A stretch of DNA of 64,000 nt from Onishia taeanensis (GCF_900100755.1 NZ_FNCI01000012.1:1-64000), one strand, 5' to 3'; positions 26,752 through 37,086 are shown, numbered from the stretch's first letter. Made by a program: numbers and translations. Notes: generated from the sequence alone by a model not told the origin.

Positions 26752-28011
26752 CTAGAGGGTAAAGACAGGCAGTTTGCGCTCGACGCGTTCGAGCTTGAGG
26801 CGTGCCACCCGCGGCAGGCCGTTGTCGAACGGCGGGAAATCTTCACCCTGGATCAGCGGCGACAGATAGCGGCGGCAGGATTCGGTGATGCCGAAGCCGT
26901 CCTCGCGGATGAAATCCTTGGGCATGAATTTCTCGCGATTGGCGATCTCGCTCAGCGGCGCGGCACCGATCTCCCAGGCATAGGGGGTATCGCTGACCCG
27001 GTCGATGGTCGGCATCATGGCGTTTTCACCGGCCACGGCAAGCTCCACTGCCTTCTCACCGACGGCGTAGGCCTGATCGACGTCGGTCTTGGACGCCAGA
27101 TGGCGTGCGGCGCGCTGGAGGTAGTCGGCGACTGCCCAGTGATACTTGTAGCCTAGGTCCTGCTTGACCATGCCGGCCAGCGTCGGCGCTACACCGCCCA
27201 GCTGGCGATGGCCGAAAGCATCGGTATTGCCAGAGTCGGCCAGGAAGGTGCCGTCCTCGTAGCGGGCGCCTTCGGAGACCACGATCACGCAGTAGCCATA
27301 GTGCTTGACCGCTTCCTCGACTCGCGCCATCACCGCCTTACGGTCGAAGGCCACCTCGGGGAAGATCACCAGGTGGGGCGGCTCACCTTCACCTTCGCCA
27401 GCCAGTGCGCCGGCCGCGGCGATCCAGCCCGCATGGCGGCCCATGACCTCGAGCACGAAGACCTTGGTGGAGGTGGCGCACATGGAGGCGATGTCCAGCG
27501 AAGTCTCGAGGGTCGAGGTGGCGATGTATTTGGCCACGCTGCCGAAGCCCGGTGAGTTGTCGGTGATCGGCAGGTCGTTATCGACGGTCTTGGGCACGTG
27601 GATAGCGGTCAGCGGGTAGCCGAGCTTTTCCGACAGCTGAGAGACCTTGAGGCAGGTATCGGCGCTGTCGCCACCGCCGTTATAGAAGAAATAGCGGATG
27701 TCGTGAGCCTTGAAGACCTCGATCAGCCGCTCGTACTGGGCGCGGTGAGTCTCGATGTCCTTGAGCTTGTAACGGCAGGAGCCGAAGGCGCCGCCTGGGG
27801 TGTGGCGCAGTGCAGCGATGGTCTCGTCGGATTCTTGAGAAACATCGATCAGGTCTTCGGTCAGGGCGCCGATGATGCCGTTGTGACCGGCATAGACTTT
27901 GCCGATCTTGTCGTCGTGGCGACGGCACGCTTCAATCACGCCGCAGGCGCTGGCATTGATGACGGCGGTGACGCCACCGGACTGGGCATAGAAGGCGTTG
28001 TGCTGGGCCAT
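26752..28011 (-). CDS. pfp: Pyrophosphate-type 6-phosphofructokinase
   Basis: The 419-residue product belongs to the PFK family. It opens with AQSGGVTAVINAS and carries PKTVDNDLPITDNSPGFGS and VMGRHAGWIA. The lysine in PKTVDND (Lys141) replaces the glycine of ATP-using enzymes, and the next key segment is GGGDS (112-116) with Asp115 where ATP-PFK has glycine; both are marks of PPi-dependent forms. It should reversibly phosphorylate fructose 6-phosphate with PPi in place of the usual irreversible ATP step. The residue equivalent to the Mg-binding Asp103 of E. coli is Gly here. It lies close to ppa, which competes for PPi. Confidence 0.88.
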   Translation of the reverse strand: MAQHNAFYAQSGGVTAVINASACGVIEACRRHDDKIGKVYAGHNGIIGALTEDLIDVSQESDETIAALRHTPGGAFGSCRYKLKDIETHRAQYERLIEVFKAHDIRYFFYNGGGDSADTCLKVSQLSEKLGYPLTAIHVPKTVDNDLPITDNSPGFGSVAKYIATSTLETSLDIASMCATSTKVFVLEVMGRHAGWIAAAGALAGEGEGEPPHLVIFPEVAFDRKAVMARVEEAVKHYGYCVIVVSEGARYEDGTFLADSGNTDAFGHRQLGGVAPTLAGMVKQDLGYKYHWAVADYLQRAARHLASKTDVDQAYAVGEKAVELAVAGENAMMPTIDRVSDTPYAWEIGAAPLSEIANREKFMPKDFIREDGFGITESCRRYLSPLIQGEDFPPFDNGLPRVARLKLERVERKLPVFTL

Positions 28012-28180
28012 GGGGCTGCTGAGCTCCTGGAAAGCGGGTCATCGTAGGGGCGAATTGTCAGGTCGCCATAGTAGCCCAAAGTGAGGCGACCTGCACCCGC
28101 CGGGCACGCGCGCTGGCACCAGGATGGAGGCGGCGCGGGCGCCATGCTAGTCTGCCTGCCACCCTGGCAGGAGGCACGCG

Positions 28181-29557
28181 ATGCACGTACATATCCTTGG
28201 AATCTGCGGTACCTTCATGGGCAGCCTGGCGCTGCTGGCCCGTGAGCTTGGCCATCGGGTCAGCGGCTCGGATGCCAATGTCTATCCGCCGATGAGCACA
28301 CAGCTGGCGGCGGCGGGTATTACCCTGCAAGACGGCTATGGTGCGGACAACCTCGTGCCGCGCCCGGACCTGGTCATCATCGGCAACGCCCTGTCCCGGG
28401 GTAATCCTGAGGTGGAAGCGGTGCTCGAGGCTCGGCTTCCCTACATCTCAGGCCCTCAGTGGCTTGCCGAGCATGTCTTGCCCGGACGGCGGGTGATCGC
28501 CGTTGCCGGCACCCACGGCAAGACCACCACGGCAAGCCTGACCGCCTGGCTACTCGAGGCGGCGGGTCTCGAACCCGGCTTTCTGATCGGTGGGGTGCCG
28601 CGCAATTTCGGCGTTTCGGCGCGTCTCGGCGGGGCGGATGCCCCCTTCGTGGTGGAAGCCGACGAGTACGACACCGCCTTCTTCGACAAGCGCTCCAAGT
28701 TCGTGCACTACCGCCCCGAGATCGCGATACTCAACAACCTTGAGTTCGACCACGCCGATATCTTTGCCGACCTCGCGGCCATCGAGCGGCAATTTCATCA
28801 TCTGGTGCGCACCGTGCCGGGCGATGGTGCGCTGCTGGTGGCGGACGGTGAGCCGGCGCTGGACCGTGTGCTGGAGCAGGGCGCCTGGACGCCGGTCAGC
28901 CGCTTCGGTACCGCGGCCGAGAGTGACTGGCGGTTTAGCCTGGAGGCGGCCGATGCCAGTCGTTTCCGCGTACAGCATGCCGATGAAGGGGGGCGCGAGG
29001 AAGCGACGGTGCACTACGGCCTGAGCGGTGAATATAACGCGCGCAATGCGTTGGCCGCGCTGGCTGCCGCTCATTGCCTCGGCGTAGGCCTAGAGGCGGG
29101 CGCAGCGGCGCTATCGCGCTTCGAGAGTCCGCGGCGCCGCCAGGAACTGCGCGGCGACATCGCGGGTATTCGCGTCATCGACGATTTCGCCCATCATCCG
29201 ACTGCCATTGCCGCGACGCTTGGTGGCCTCAAGGCCGGCGGTGACGGTCGCCTGCTGGCGGTGATCGAGCCGCGCTCCAATACCATGCGGCTTGGCACCC
29301 TGCGCGCTCGCCTGGCCGATAGCGTGGCGGCGGCCGACGCGGTCTGGTGGTATCAGCCGGCAGGCCTCGACTGGTCGCTGGACGAGGTGGTCGCGGCAAG
29401 CCCCGTCGCCTCGCGGGTGATCGATGATCTCGATGCCCTGGTCGCTGCGGTAGTGGCCGAGGCCAAGCCGGGGGATCGCATCGTGGCGATGTCCAACGGT
29501 GGCTTCGGTGGTATTCACGAGCGGTTGCTCGCTGCCCTGGAGGTGGCTCATGGCTGA
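28181..29557 (+). CDS. mpl: UDP-MurNAc:L-alanyl-gamma-D-glutamyl-meso-DAP ligase
   Basis: Mpl re-attaches recovered murein tripeptide to UDP-MurNAc in peptidoglycan recycling. The 458-residue Mur ligase has the [14 protein letters not shown] opening of Mpl, the ATP loop GTHGKTTT (residues 110-117), [16 protein letters not shown] and [15 protein letters not shown] lies just upstream of the ATG. It overlaps ubiX by eight bases, an order also found in other gammaproteobacteria. Confidence 0.95.
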   Translation: MHVHILGICGTFMGSLALLARELGHRVSGSDANVYPPMSTQLAAAGITLQDGYGADNLVPRPDLVIIGNALSRGNPEVEAVLEARLPYISGPQWLAEHVLPGRRVIAVAGTHGKTTTASLTAWLLEAAGLEPGFLIGGVPRNFGVSARLGGADAPFVVEADEYDTAFFDKRSKFVHYRPEIAILNNLEFDHADIFADLAAIERQFHHLVRTVPGDGALLVADGEPALDRVLEQGAWTPVSRFGTAAESDWRFSLEAADASRFRVQHADEGGREEATVHYGLSGEYNARNALAALAAAHCLGVGLEAGAAALSRFESPRRRQELRGDIAGIRVIDDFAHHPTAIAATLGGLKAGGDGRLLAVIEPRSNTMRLGTLRARLADSVAAADAVWWYQPAGLDWSLDEVVAASPVASRVIDDLDALVAAVVAEAKPGDRIVAMSNGGFGGIHERLLAALEVAHG

Positions 29558-30239
29558 ATCTCACCTATCGCCCCAGCGATCGGCGCAAGGATCGGTGGCC
29601 GAGGGCTTCGCCTTTCCGGTCACCGTGGCGTTGACTGGCGCCTCTGGGGCCCAGTACGGCCTGCGTTTGATCGAGGCGCTGGTGGCGGCGAACCATGAAG
29701 TCTGGGTGATGATCTCCAAGGCGGCTCATCTGGTGATCGCCACCGAGACCGACGTCAAGCTGCCGGCACAGCCGGAGCGGCTTACCGACGCCCTGTCGTC
29801 GCGCAGCGGGGCGCGGCCGGGGCAGATCCGCTGTTTTGCACGAGAGGACTGGATGGCGCCGGTGGCGTCAGGCTCAGGGGCGCCCTCGGCGATGGTGGTT
29901 TGCCCCTGCTCCACCGGGTCGCTGTCCGCGATTGCCTGCGGGGCCAGTAATAACCTGATCGAGCGGGCCGCAGACGTGGCCCTGAAGGAGCGTCGCACCC
30001 TGGTGCTGGTGCCTCGGGAAACGCCGTTCTCGGCGATTCACCTCGAGCACATGCTGAGTCTGACCCGGATGGGCGCCGTGATTCTGCCGGCCGCGCCTGG
30101 CTTCTATCACCAGCCGGCCAGCATTGATGATCTGATCGACTTTATCGTCGCCAGAATTCTCAACCAATTAGGCATAGAGCATCGGCTGATGCCCCGCTGG
30201 GGCGAGTCGCCGGCGAGCGATGGCAGGGAAGGAATATGA
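29550..30239 (+). CDS. ubiX: Flavin prenyltransferase
   Basis: UbiX makes the prenylated FMN used by the decarboxylase UbiD in ubiquinone synthesis. The 229-residue product has the TGASGAQYG flavin loop, [26 protein letters not shown] and [10 protein letters not shown]. The N-terminus is about 25 residues longer than usual; the start at 29550 is supported by GGAGG upstream. It overlaps the next gene by four bases. Confidence 0.94.
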   Translation: MAESHLSPQRSAQGSVAEGFAFPVTVALTGASGAQYGLRLIEALVAANHEVWVMISKAAHLVIATETDVKLPAQPERLTDALSSRSGARPGQIRCFAREDWMAPVASGSGAPSAMVVCPCSTGSLSAIACGASNNLIERAADVALKERRTLVLVPRETPFSAIHLEHMLSLTRMGAVILPAAPGFYHQPASIDDLIDFIVARILNQLGIEHRLMPRWGESPASDGREGI

Positions 30240-30859
30240 TTGCAGTGGCCACTTTGTCGGTATTCGTGCCGACCTTTTTTCTGGTGTCACTGACGCCGGG
30301 CATGTGCATGACGCTGGCCATGGTGCTGGGGATGACTCAGGGTGTGCGCCGTGCGCTGTGGATGATGGTGGGCGAGCTTGCCGGCGTTGCTTTGGTGGCG
30401 GTGTCCGCTGGGGCGGGGGTGGCGGCGCTGATGCTGGCCCAGCCAGCGCTGTTCACCGCCTTCAAGTGGCTCGGTGGTGCCTATCTGGCGTATCTGGGCA
30501 TCATGATGTGGCGTGAACGGGGGCGTATGGCGATCCCCGAGCTGTCCGGCGAGCAGCAGGCGGTTGGGCGCCGCACGCTGATGATGCAGGGATTCGTGAC
30601 CGCGATTGCCAATCCCAAGGGCTGGGCCTTCTTCGTGGCACTGCTGCCGCCGTTTCTCGATGCCAGCCGCTCGTTGGCGCCGCAGCTCGCGGTGTTGGTG
30701 ACGATGATCCTGGCCATCGAGTTTCTCTGCCTGATGCTATATGCCGCAGGCGGGCGCAGCGCCGGGCGGCTGCTTGGCAATGCCGGGCACGTGCGGCTGC
30801 TCAATCGCCTGGCCGGTACCCTGATGATCGGCGTTGGTGCCTGGCTGGCGCTGGGCTAG
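30236..30859 (+). CDS. LysE/RhtB-family exporter
   Basis: The 207-residue membrane protein has the LysE pattern: an N-terminal [13 protein letters not shown]-like segment, [33 protein letters not shown] and about six hydrophobic segments. Members export amino acids such as lysine, threonine or homoserine; the substrate here cannot be told. It is translationally coupled to ubiX by a four-base overlap. Confidence 0.88.
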   Translation: MIAVATLSVFVPTFFLVSLTPGMCMTLAMVLGMTQGVRRALWMMVGELAGVALVAVSAGAGVAALMLAQPALFTAFKWLGGAYLAYLGIMMWRERGRMAIPELSGEQQAVGRRTLMMQGFVTAIANPKGWAFFVALLPPFLDASRSLAPQLAVLVTMILAIEFLCLMLYAAGGRSAGRLLGNAGHVRLLNRLAGTLMIGVGAWLALG

Positions 30860-30915
30860 GCCGCGGGCCGATGATTTCCGGGCCAGACGTTTCGTTCGGG
30901 AGACTGCGCAGCGGC

Positions 30916-32319
30916 CTAGACCGGCGGTAGCCAGATAAGTCGAATCACCAGCAACGTCAGCGACGCCAGGGCGAGGCGCAGCCATGGCGCGTCGTTCATT
31001 GGTCGATGCGGCGTACGATGATAGCTGATATTGACCATGGCACAGCCCATCAGGCCCAGCAGTACGCCCCCGAGCAGGTCACTGGCCCAGTGTACGTCCA
31101 GCACCAGCCGCGACAGCGCCATTGGTATGCAGACGAGGATTGCCAGCCAGTAGGCCATATGGCGACGCTGGGAGATGACCTCCCGGGCGAAGAAGGCCGC
31201 CGCCAGGCCGAATACCAGCACCGATATCGAAGTATGGGCGCTGGGGTAGGAGGCGGAATCGGCCAGATAAGCTGGGGCCTCGGGCCGTAAGCGGCCGATC
31301 AGGTGCTTGAGCAGGGTGTTGGCCATGGCCATGCCGGCAAGCCCTGTAGCCAGATGCAACAGGGCCGTTATATGCCGCCTTGCCAGCAACCATGCCGCCC
31401 AGGGCAGGCAGAGCGCAATGATACCGGCGGCATCGCCGATTTTGGCCATTCCCACTGCCGCCCGCGTCAGCCAGGGCGATTGGATGGCCGTCATCAGGGC
31501 GCGAATCTGTTCGTCCATGACCAGAGGGCCGTGGGCATCCAGTACGGCCAGGGTCCACAGGCAGAAACCGGTGGACGACAGCACCAGCAGGCTTAGCGAG
31601 GCCAGTGGGATCTCGCCGTGAGGCTGTGAGCCGAGTCGCTGCCACAGCCGGCTGCTCCAGGGGCGTGCCAGGGCCAGTCTGGCTAGGCGCCGATAGAGCC
31701 AGCCCTCTTTGGCCAGCTGATGGCGCAGCCAGGAAAATGCCAGTGCCGCAAGGGCGGTGGCGACGGCGAGCAAGATCAGCCACTTGTCACTGCCTGCTGG
31801 CAGAGTCAGCAGTTCTTTCCAAGTGCGTCCCAAGAGGTAGCCCGGTAGCACATAGGCCGGCGCCCAGACCAGCGCCGAGGCGATATTGGCCCACGCAAAG
31901 GTATGGGGGCGCATATGCATCATGCCGGCGATCATGGGGACGACCGGTCGCACCGGGCCGGCGAAGCGGCCGAATGCCACCGACAGGGTGCCATGACGTT
32001 GGAAAAAGCGCGTGCCGTGGGTGAGCCATTCTGGGTGGCGAGAGAACGGCCAGAGTCGCGGCACGCGCTCGCGCTGGGTGTAGCCCAAGGCAAAGCTCAG
32101 TGTGTCTCCCACTACCGCGCCCAGGAAGGCCGCCAGCAAGACCAGCGGGATCGCCAGCTGCTGATGCCCCGCTAGCGAGGCGGCGGCCGTGATCAGTACC
32201 ACGCCGGGTACGACCAGCCCGATGACCGCCAGGCTCTCCACCAGGGAAATAACGGCGATAGCCAATATCAGCAAAGATGGCGAGGGGGTGAGCTGATACA
32301 TCCAGTCGACAAGGCTCAT
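30916..32319 (-). CDS. DedA-PAP2 fusion membrane protein
   Basis: The 467-residue product joins an N-terminal DedA domain (residues about 1-190; VESLAVIGLVVPG, FLGAVVGDTLSFALGY, FGRFAGPVRPVVPMIAG) to a C-terminal PAP2 phosphatase domain. The PAP2 signatures are KHLIGRLRP, YPSAHTS (Ala where many have Gly) and SRLVLDVHWASD, so the catalytic His residues are present. DedA proteins take part in lipid flipping and membrane homeostasis, and PAP2 enzymes dephosphorylate lipids such as undecaprenyl pyrophosphate or phosphatidate. The fusion suggests lipid recycling at the inner membrane. It overlaps the upstream gene by four bases. Confidence 0.88.
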   Translation of the reverse strand: MSLVDWMYQLTPSPSLLILAIAVISLVESLAVIGLVVPGVVLITAAASLAGHQQLAIPLVLLAAFLGAVVGDTLSFALGYTQRERVPRLWPFSRHPEWLTHGTRFFQRHGTLSVAFGRFAGPVRPVVPMIAGMMHMRPHTFAWANIASALVWAPAYVLPGYLLGRTWKELLTLPAGSDKWLILLAVATALAALAFSWLRHQLAKEGWLYRRLARLALARPWSSRLWQRLGSQPHGEIPLASLSLLVLSSTGFCLWTLAVLDAHGPLVMDEQIRALMTAIQSPWLTRAAVGMAKIGDAAGIIALCLPWAAWLLARRHITALLHLATGLAGMAMANTLLKHLIGRLRPEAPAYLADSASYPSAHTSISVLVFGLAAAFFAREVISQRRHMAYWLAILVCIPMALSRLVLDVHWASDLLGGVLLGLMGCAMVNISYHRTPHRPMNDAPWLRLALASLTLLVIRLIWLPPV

Positions 32320-33257
32320 GGTGTGCTGTCCACTAGGGCGCGTTCCTTGATGCGTAGGCGCTGTTCGAAGGCTGACAGGCTTTCGCCCGGGTGCAGGGTG
32401 CAGGCGACCACCATGGCGCTGAGGTGGCCGGTTTCGCTGATCGCGGTGTCATTGAGCATGGTAAGCAGGCGGTTGCGTGTCATCAGGGCATCGTTTTCGT
32501 CGGTGCCGGGCAGCAGCATCCACAGCAGGGATTCGCCGGTGCGACCAAGCGTGTCATCCAGCCTGCAGCTGCGACGAGCCGCTTGGCAGAAGCGCTGCAG
32601 CAGCTCCAGGCGCAGTCGGGCGCCGAACTGTTCGTGGGCCATTTCAAGCTGTGGCAGATGGATCACTAGCACACTGAGTCGGCGACCGAGCGCATTGGCA
32701 CGCTTGTGCTCCTGAGGCAGGCGCTCGGCGATCATGTCGCTTGAGAGGGCGTCGCACTCCGGGTCATGTGGCGAGGTCAGCTTGTCCAGGGTTAACTGGC
32801 GCATCATTTCCCATTGCGCCAGGGCGCCGGCCAGGCTGACCGCCAGGTAGGATAGTGTTGCGATCAGCGATGGCCCGTTGCCGTTAAGTAGCAGCCATAC
32901 CGGGGCCATCAGCAGGTTGACGTAAAGGGCATACCGCATCGAGAGCAGCAGCGTCGTTAGCACCGGCGGAAACCCCAGCCAGAGTATGTCTGGCGTCTGG
33001 CCGTTGCGTATCAGCTCAGCACAGAGCAGGTAGCTTGCCAGCAGGGTGATGATAGCGGCAGCACGACGTGCGGAGGGTGTGCCAAGGCTCATCAGCGTGG
33101 CGGTCAGCAACGCCATGCTCAGCGCTGCCGGCAACAGGATGCGATCGAATTGGCCCATCTGGTAATGCCAAAGGGCTGCACCCGCGGTCAGTAGGGTGAT
33201 CCAGGCATGGAAAACGCAATAGAGCCATGAGTGAGGCAAGCTGTCCTGATTTGGCAT
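32316..33257 (-). CDS. Membrane protein with degenerate GGDEF domain
   Basis: The 313-residue product has about five N-terminal membrane segments (to about residue 150) and a C-terminal domain built like a GGDEF domain. Where the catalytic motif should stand it reads LGRTGESLLWMLLPG, so GGDEF is replaced by TGESL and cyclase activity is not expected. The ATG at 33257 follows AGGAGGAG. It starts four bases after the upstream paralogue ends and is coupled to the DedA-PAP2 gene, so the three form an operon. It may be a c-di-GMP or lipid-related sensor, but the ligand is unknown. Confidence 0.7.
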   Translation of the reverse strand: MPNQDSLPHSWLYCVFHAWITLLTAGAALWHYQMGQFDRILLPAALSMALLTATLMSLGTPSARRAAAIITLLASYLLCAELIRNGQTPDILWLGFPPVLTTLLLSMRYALYVNLLMAPVWLLLNGNGPSLIATLSYLAVSLAGALAQWEMMRQLTLDKLTSPHDPECDALSSDMIAERLPQEHKRANALGRRLSVLVIHLPQLEMAHEQFGARLRLELLQRFCQAARRSCRLDDTLGRTGESLLWMLLPGTDENDALMTRNRLLTMLNDTAISETGHLSAMVVACTLHPGESLSAFEQRLRIKERALVDSTP

Positions 33258-33261
33258 GAGC

Positions 33262-34122
33262 CTACTCCTCCTCAATGATGACCAGTGGCTGGCGCTGGTC
33301 CCTGAGCGCCTGATATTCGCTGGCCAGGGTCAGCGGTCGAGCTAGGGTGATAAACCGGCAGCGCAGCGGGGTGGGCATGCCATCCAGCAGGAGATTGCGT
33401 CGCTCACGGGCCTGTTCGAGATCGCTGCTGATCAGCAGGGTGGCCAGGGTGCGGTTATCGAGTTTGTAACAGGCCTCATAGTCGTTGATGTGCAGACTAA
33501 GTCGGTCCATCAGTGGCCAGAATTGGCGGCTTTGGGTGCGCAGAAGTACTAGTTCGGCATATGAGCCTTCACGCTCGCTGCGAACGACTTCGCGGGTCAG
33601 GTCGTCCCCCAGTTGGTGGGCCGACCACAAGGGGGCGCCGGGTATCAGTCGCCGTCGCCGGCCGACCCTGAGCCAAGCGGACTGCACCTCGCGGGCGCGG
33701 GCGAGGCCCAGCAGCATCAGGCCAACCAGCAACATGGTAACCAGCAGTGTCTGGCCGACATCGAGGTCGGTTTGTAGTTGCCAAGTAGCGTAGCCCGCCA
33801 GAAGGCCATGCAAAATCATCAGCCAGATAGGCTGCGGCAGCATCAGCAGCAGGGCAAAACACCACAGCCAGGCGGTCTGATGCTGTGGGTCGACAGTGAA
33901 CAGGCCTGCCAGGAAAAAACTGGGCAGCAGTTGCCAGGGGACGCGGGACGGCCAGCGGACGCTGCGTTTTAGCGTCAGCGATGAGCCAGTCAGCCAGAGT
34001 CCTGCAAGCACCAGTAACATGCCGCCGGGTAGCGTGGGGGCCGACAGGGCCAGCAGAATTAAAAGGAGAGCGCACCCCAGCATGGCCGCTTGCAGCGGGG
34101 CGACTTTGTACTTGCTTCCCAT
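33262..34122 (-). CDS. Second membrane protein with degenerate GGDEF-like domain
   Basis: The 286-residue product has a similar layout to its neighbour: several membrane segments in the first half, then a soluble domain where the GGDEF position reads [15 protein letters not shown], so the motif is DNRTL. The first half has a Trp-rich TM pair ([15 protein letters not shown]) and a second pair ending [11 protein letters not shown]. The soluble part fits a GGDEF fold only by its pattern of helices and by comparison with the neighbour. The start at 34122 is preferred; a TTG at 34149 also stays open. It is the first gene of the operon. Confidence 0.6.
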   Translation of the reverse strand: MGSKYKVAPLQAAMLGCALLLILLALSAPTLPGGMLLVLAGLWLTGSSLTLKRSVRWPSRVPWQLLPSFFLAGLFTVDPQHQTAWLWCFALLLMLPQPIWLMILHGLLAGYATWQLQTDLDVGQTLLVTMLLVGLMLLGLARAREVQSAWLRVGRRRRLIPGAPLWSAHQLGDDLTREVVRSEREGSYAELVLLRTQSRQFWPLMDRLSLHINDYEACYKLDNRTLATLLISSDLEQARERRNLLLDGMPTPLRCRFITLARPLTLASEYQALRDQRQPLVIIEEE

Positions 34123-34202
34123 GGGCCTTATATTGTTTCCCTTGCGCAAACTTGTATGACGATACCGGCCCTGGAGCCGCCTACGAGGAGTCTTTGTTCA
34201 GC

Positions 34203-35513
34203 ATGTCAGCACACTACTCAGAGGCCGTCGCCGGTAATGGCGGCATGACGCCCATTACCGATGTTGATGCCTACGTGACTCAGCTGGGTCAGCAGGCCAG
34301 CTCCGCTGCTGCCATGATGCGGCGTTGCACCTCGGCTAGCAAGAATTCGGCACTGCTGGCGATGGCCCGACACCTCGAGGAGTCGCGCGCCAGTGTTCTC
34401 GAGGCGAACCGTCAGGACCTGCTGCGTGGTCGTGAAGCGGGCCTCGATGATGCCCTCTTGGATCGGCTGGCGCTGGATGATGCTCGCGTCGATGCGATGA
34501 TCAGTGGCCTTGAGCAGGTCGCCGGGCTGCCTGACCCTGTCGGCGAGATCGATGGCTTGCGGGCGCGACCCAGCGGCATTCAGGTCGGTCAGATGCGTGT
34601 GCCTCTGGGGGTGATCGGCATCATCTACGAGTCTCGGCCCAACGTCACCCTGGAGGCTGCCAGTCTGTGCCTCAAGTCCGGTAATGCCTGCATTCTGCGC
34701 GGCGGTTCCGAGGCCCGAGACAGCAATGCTGCCCTGGCGCTCTGCATTGCTGCCGGCCTTGCCGAAGCTGGGCTGCCCGCGGCGGCCGTGCAAGTGGTGG
34801 CGACCACTGATCGCGCTGCGGTAGGGCGTTTGATCGCCATGCCCGAGCACGTCGATGTGATCATCCCTCGTGGCGGCAAGTCGCTGATCGAGCGCATTAC
34901 GCGCGAGGCTCGGGTGCCGGTCATCAAGCACCTCGACGGCGTCTGTCACGTCTACGTCGACGCCACGGCCGATCTCGACAAGGCGCTGGCGATCGCGGTG
35001 AATGCCAAGACCCAACGCTATGGCACCTGCAATACCATGGAGACCCTGCTGCTGGACGCGCCGGTTGCCGAGGTGCTGCTGCCGAGGCTCGCCGCGGCCT
35101 ATGCCGAGCACGGGGTCGAGCTGCGCGGCTGTCCGCGTACCCAAGCCCTGTTGCCCAGCGTGGTGCCTGCCGAGGAGGCCGACTGGCATGCCGAGTATCT
35201 GGCGCCGGTGCTGGCGATTCGAGTGGTCGATGGCATCGATGCGGCAATGGATCACATCGGCCATTACGGCTCTCATCATACCGATGCCATCGTTACCGAG
35301 CACTATGGCTTGGCACGCCGTTTCCTGGCCGAGGTGGACTCCAGCTCGGTGGTCGTCAACGCCTCGACTCGCTTCGCCGATGGTGTCGAGTACGGTCTGG
35401 GCGCCGAGATCGGCATTTCCACCGACAAGCTGCATGCTCGTGGCCCGGTGGGCCTCGAGGGCCTGACGACCCGCAAGTACGTCGTGATGGGCGATGGGCA
35501 TGTGCGCACTTGA
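34203..35513 (+). CDS. proA: Glutamate-5-semialdehyde dehydrogenase (gamma-glutamyl phosphate reductase)
   Basis: ProA reduces gamma-glutamyl phosphate to glutamate semialdehyde in proline synthesis. The 436-residue product has [13 protein letters not shown], the nucleophile cysteine in [14 protein letters not shown], and [23 protein letters not shown] 34203 has GAGGAG some twelve bases upstream, and a TTG at 34194 is an alternative. proB is not adjacent; proA is followed by nadD, an order conserved in many gammaproteobacteria. Confidence 0.95.
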   Translation: MSAHYSEAVAGNGGMTPITDVDAYVTQLGQQASSAAAMMRRCTSASKNSALLAMARHLEESRASVLEANRQDLLRGREAGLDDALLDRLALDDARVDAMISGLEQVAGLPDPVGEIDGLRARPSGIQVGQMRVPLGVIGIIYESRPNVTLEAASLCLKSGNACILRGGSEARDSNAALALCIAAGLAEAGLPAAAVQVVATTDRAAVGRLIAMPEHVDVIIPRGGKSLIERITREARVPVIKHLDGVCHVYVDATADLDKALAIAVNAKTQRYGTCNTMETLLLDAPVAEVLLPRLAAAYAEHGVELRGCPRTQALLPSVVPAEEADWHAEYLAPVLAIRVVDGIDAAMDHIGHYGSHHTDAIVTEHYGLARRFLAEVDSSSVVVNASTRFADGVEYGLGAEIGISTDKLHARGPVGLEGLTTRKYVVMGDGHVRT

Positions 35514-35535
35514 TGCGAGTTCCGCGGGCGCTGCG

Positions 35536-36189
35536 ATGAGTCGCCCGCCTCGTGTGGCGATGCTAGGCGGGACCTTCGATCCTGTGCACCTGGGCCACCT
35601 GCGCAGCGCCGTCGAGCTGCGCATGCAGCTGGGGCTGGATCGCGTACACATGATTCCGGCCCATGTGCCGCCTCATCGCGCGGCGCCGGGGGTGTCCAGC
35701 ACCGAGCGTCTGGCGATGCTGCGCGCCGGTATCGGCGATACGCCGGGGCTCTATGCCGATGATCGTGAGCTCAGGCGTGAGGGGCCGTCATATTCGGCCG
35801 ATACCCTGACAAGTCTGCGTGAGGAATACGGCAGCGAGGCGCGGTTATTGATGGTCGTGGGCCACGATGCCTTTTTGAAGCTTGCCAGTTGGCATGACCC
35901 CGAGGAGCTCTTTGCTCTGGCGCATGTGGTGGTCATCGATCGGCCCGGTCATGCGGCTCCCTTGCCGCCAGTTCTTCAGGAACTCATTGCCGGTCGCGAG
36001 GTCAAGGACTCCGACGCGTTATTCGATGCGCCGCATGGCAGCCTCATGCGGCTGGCGCTGCCCAGTCGCTTGGCGGTATCCGCCACCGCCATCCGCGGTT
36101 GGCTGGCCAGCGGCGAGAGCGTGCGTTACCTGCTGCCCGAGGCGGTGCTATCGCATATCGCCAGGGGTGGGCTATATCGCGGTGAATGA
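35536..36189 (+). CDS. nadD: Nicotinate-mononucleotide adenylyltransferase
   Basis: NadD adenylates nicotinate mononucleotide to deamido-NAD. The 217-residue product opens with VAMLGGTFDPVHLGHLRSA, the nucleotidyltransferase GxFxPxHxGH signature, and ends with SATAIRGWL-type motif (SATAIRGWLASGES). The start at 35536 gives the family length; the open frame runs a little further upstream into proA. Confidence 0.95.
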   Translation: MSRPPRVAMLGGTFDPVHLGHLRSAVELRMQLGLDRVHMIPAHVPPHRAAPGVSSTERLAMLRAGIGDTPGLYADDRELRREGPSYSADTLTSLREEYGSEARLLMVVGHDAFLKLASWHDPEELFALAHVVVIDRPGHAAPLPPVLQELIAGREVKDSDALFDAPHGSLMRLALPSRLAVSATAIRGWLASGESVRYLLPEAVLSHIARGGLYRGE

Positions 36190-36256
36190 GGCGCTGTCGC
36201 CTGGGTCTCAAACGGGTAGAATAGGCGTCGAACCATGCATTTATGAATGAGGCGAT

Positions 36257-36622
36257 ATGCACATCGATGTTTTGAAACCCCTGGTCGTCGATGCCCTGGA
36301 GTCACTGAAGGGCCAGGACATCACCACCCTAGACGTATCCGATCTGACCGACGTCACCGATCAAATGCTGATCGTTAGCGGGACATCCAGCCGCCACGTG
36401 GCGGCGCTGGCCAATAGTGTGGTCGAGACCGTCAAGGAACATGACGTCATGCCGCTTGGCGTTGAAGGCCAAAGCGGCGCCGACTGGGTACTGGTCGATC
36501 TCGGTGATCTGGTGGTTCATGTGATGCTTCCCGAAGCCCGTGAGCTCTATGATCTCGAGCGGCTGTGGACCGAGCTGCCCCGTGATGGCGCCCACGAGCG
36601 TCAAGGCGGAGGCCTGGCGTGA
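36257..36622 (+). CDS. rsfS: Ribosomal silencing factor RsfS
   Basis: RsfS binds protein L14 and keeps the subunits apart when nutrients are scarce. The 121-residue product has the DUF143 pattern: [27 protein letters not shown]-like core, [20 protein letters not shown] and ELYDLERLW. Motifs are seen in separate pieces and length is usual. The downstream rlmH GTG overlaps its stop by four bases. Confidence 0.95.
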   Translation: MHIDVLKPLVVDALESLKGQDITTLDVSDLTDVTDQMLIVSGTSSRHVAALANSVVETVKEHDVMPLGVEGQSGADWVLVDLGDLVVHVMLPEARELYDLERLWTELPRDGAHERQGGGLA

Positions 36623-37086
36623 AGCTGCGCGTGCTGGCAGTTGGCACGCGCATGCCTGACTGGGTAGAGAAGGGCGTTGAGGAGTATCGCAAGCGCCTGC
36701 CCAGGGACTTCGCCTTGGAAATACACGAGATAGCCCCCGGTGCCCGAGGCAAGAACGCCGATACGGCGCGAGCCATTGCCCTTGAAGGCGAGCGGATGCG
36801 TGACAAGCTGCGCGGCAACGAGCAGCTTGTTGCGCTGGAGGTGGGCGGCAAGCCCTGGAGCACCGAGCAATTGGCGAAGGAGGCTGACCAGTGGCGCTTG
36901 GAAGGGCGCGATGTGGCCCTGCTGATCGGTGGTCCTGAGGGCCTGGAACCCCAACTGTCGGCGAGCGCCCATCAGCGCTGGTCGCTGTCACCGCTGACCT
37001 TGCCGCACCCGCTGGTGCGCATCCTGCTGGCCGAGCAGCTCTATCGAGCCTGGACCCTGCTGGTCGGCCACCCTTATCACCGTTGA
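36619..37086 (+). CDS. rlmH: 23S rRNA pseudouridine-1915 N3-methyltransferase
   Basis: RlmH methylates pseudouridine 1915 of 23S rRNA, a SPOUT-fold enzyme. The 155-residue product ends with the family tail [18 protein letters not shown] and has GGPEGL. The start is a GTG (36619) within the rsfS stop, GTGA. The rsfS-rlmH pair upstream of mrdA is the standard arrangement. Confidence 0.95.
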   Translation: MKLRVLAVGTRMPDWVEKGVEEYRKRLPRDFALEIHEIAPGARGKNADTARAIALEGERMRDKLRGNEQLVALEVGGKPWSTEQLAKEADQWRLEGRDVALLIGGPEGLEPQLSASAHQRWSLSPLTLPHPLVRILLAEQLYRAWTLLVGHPYHR

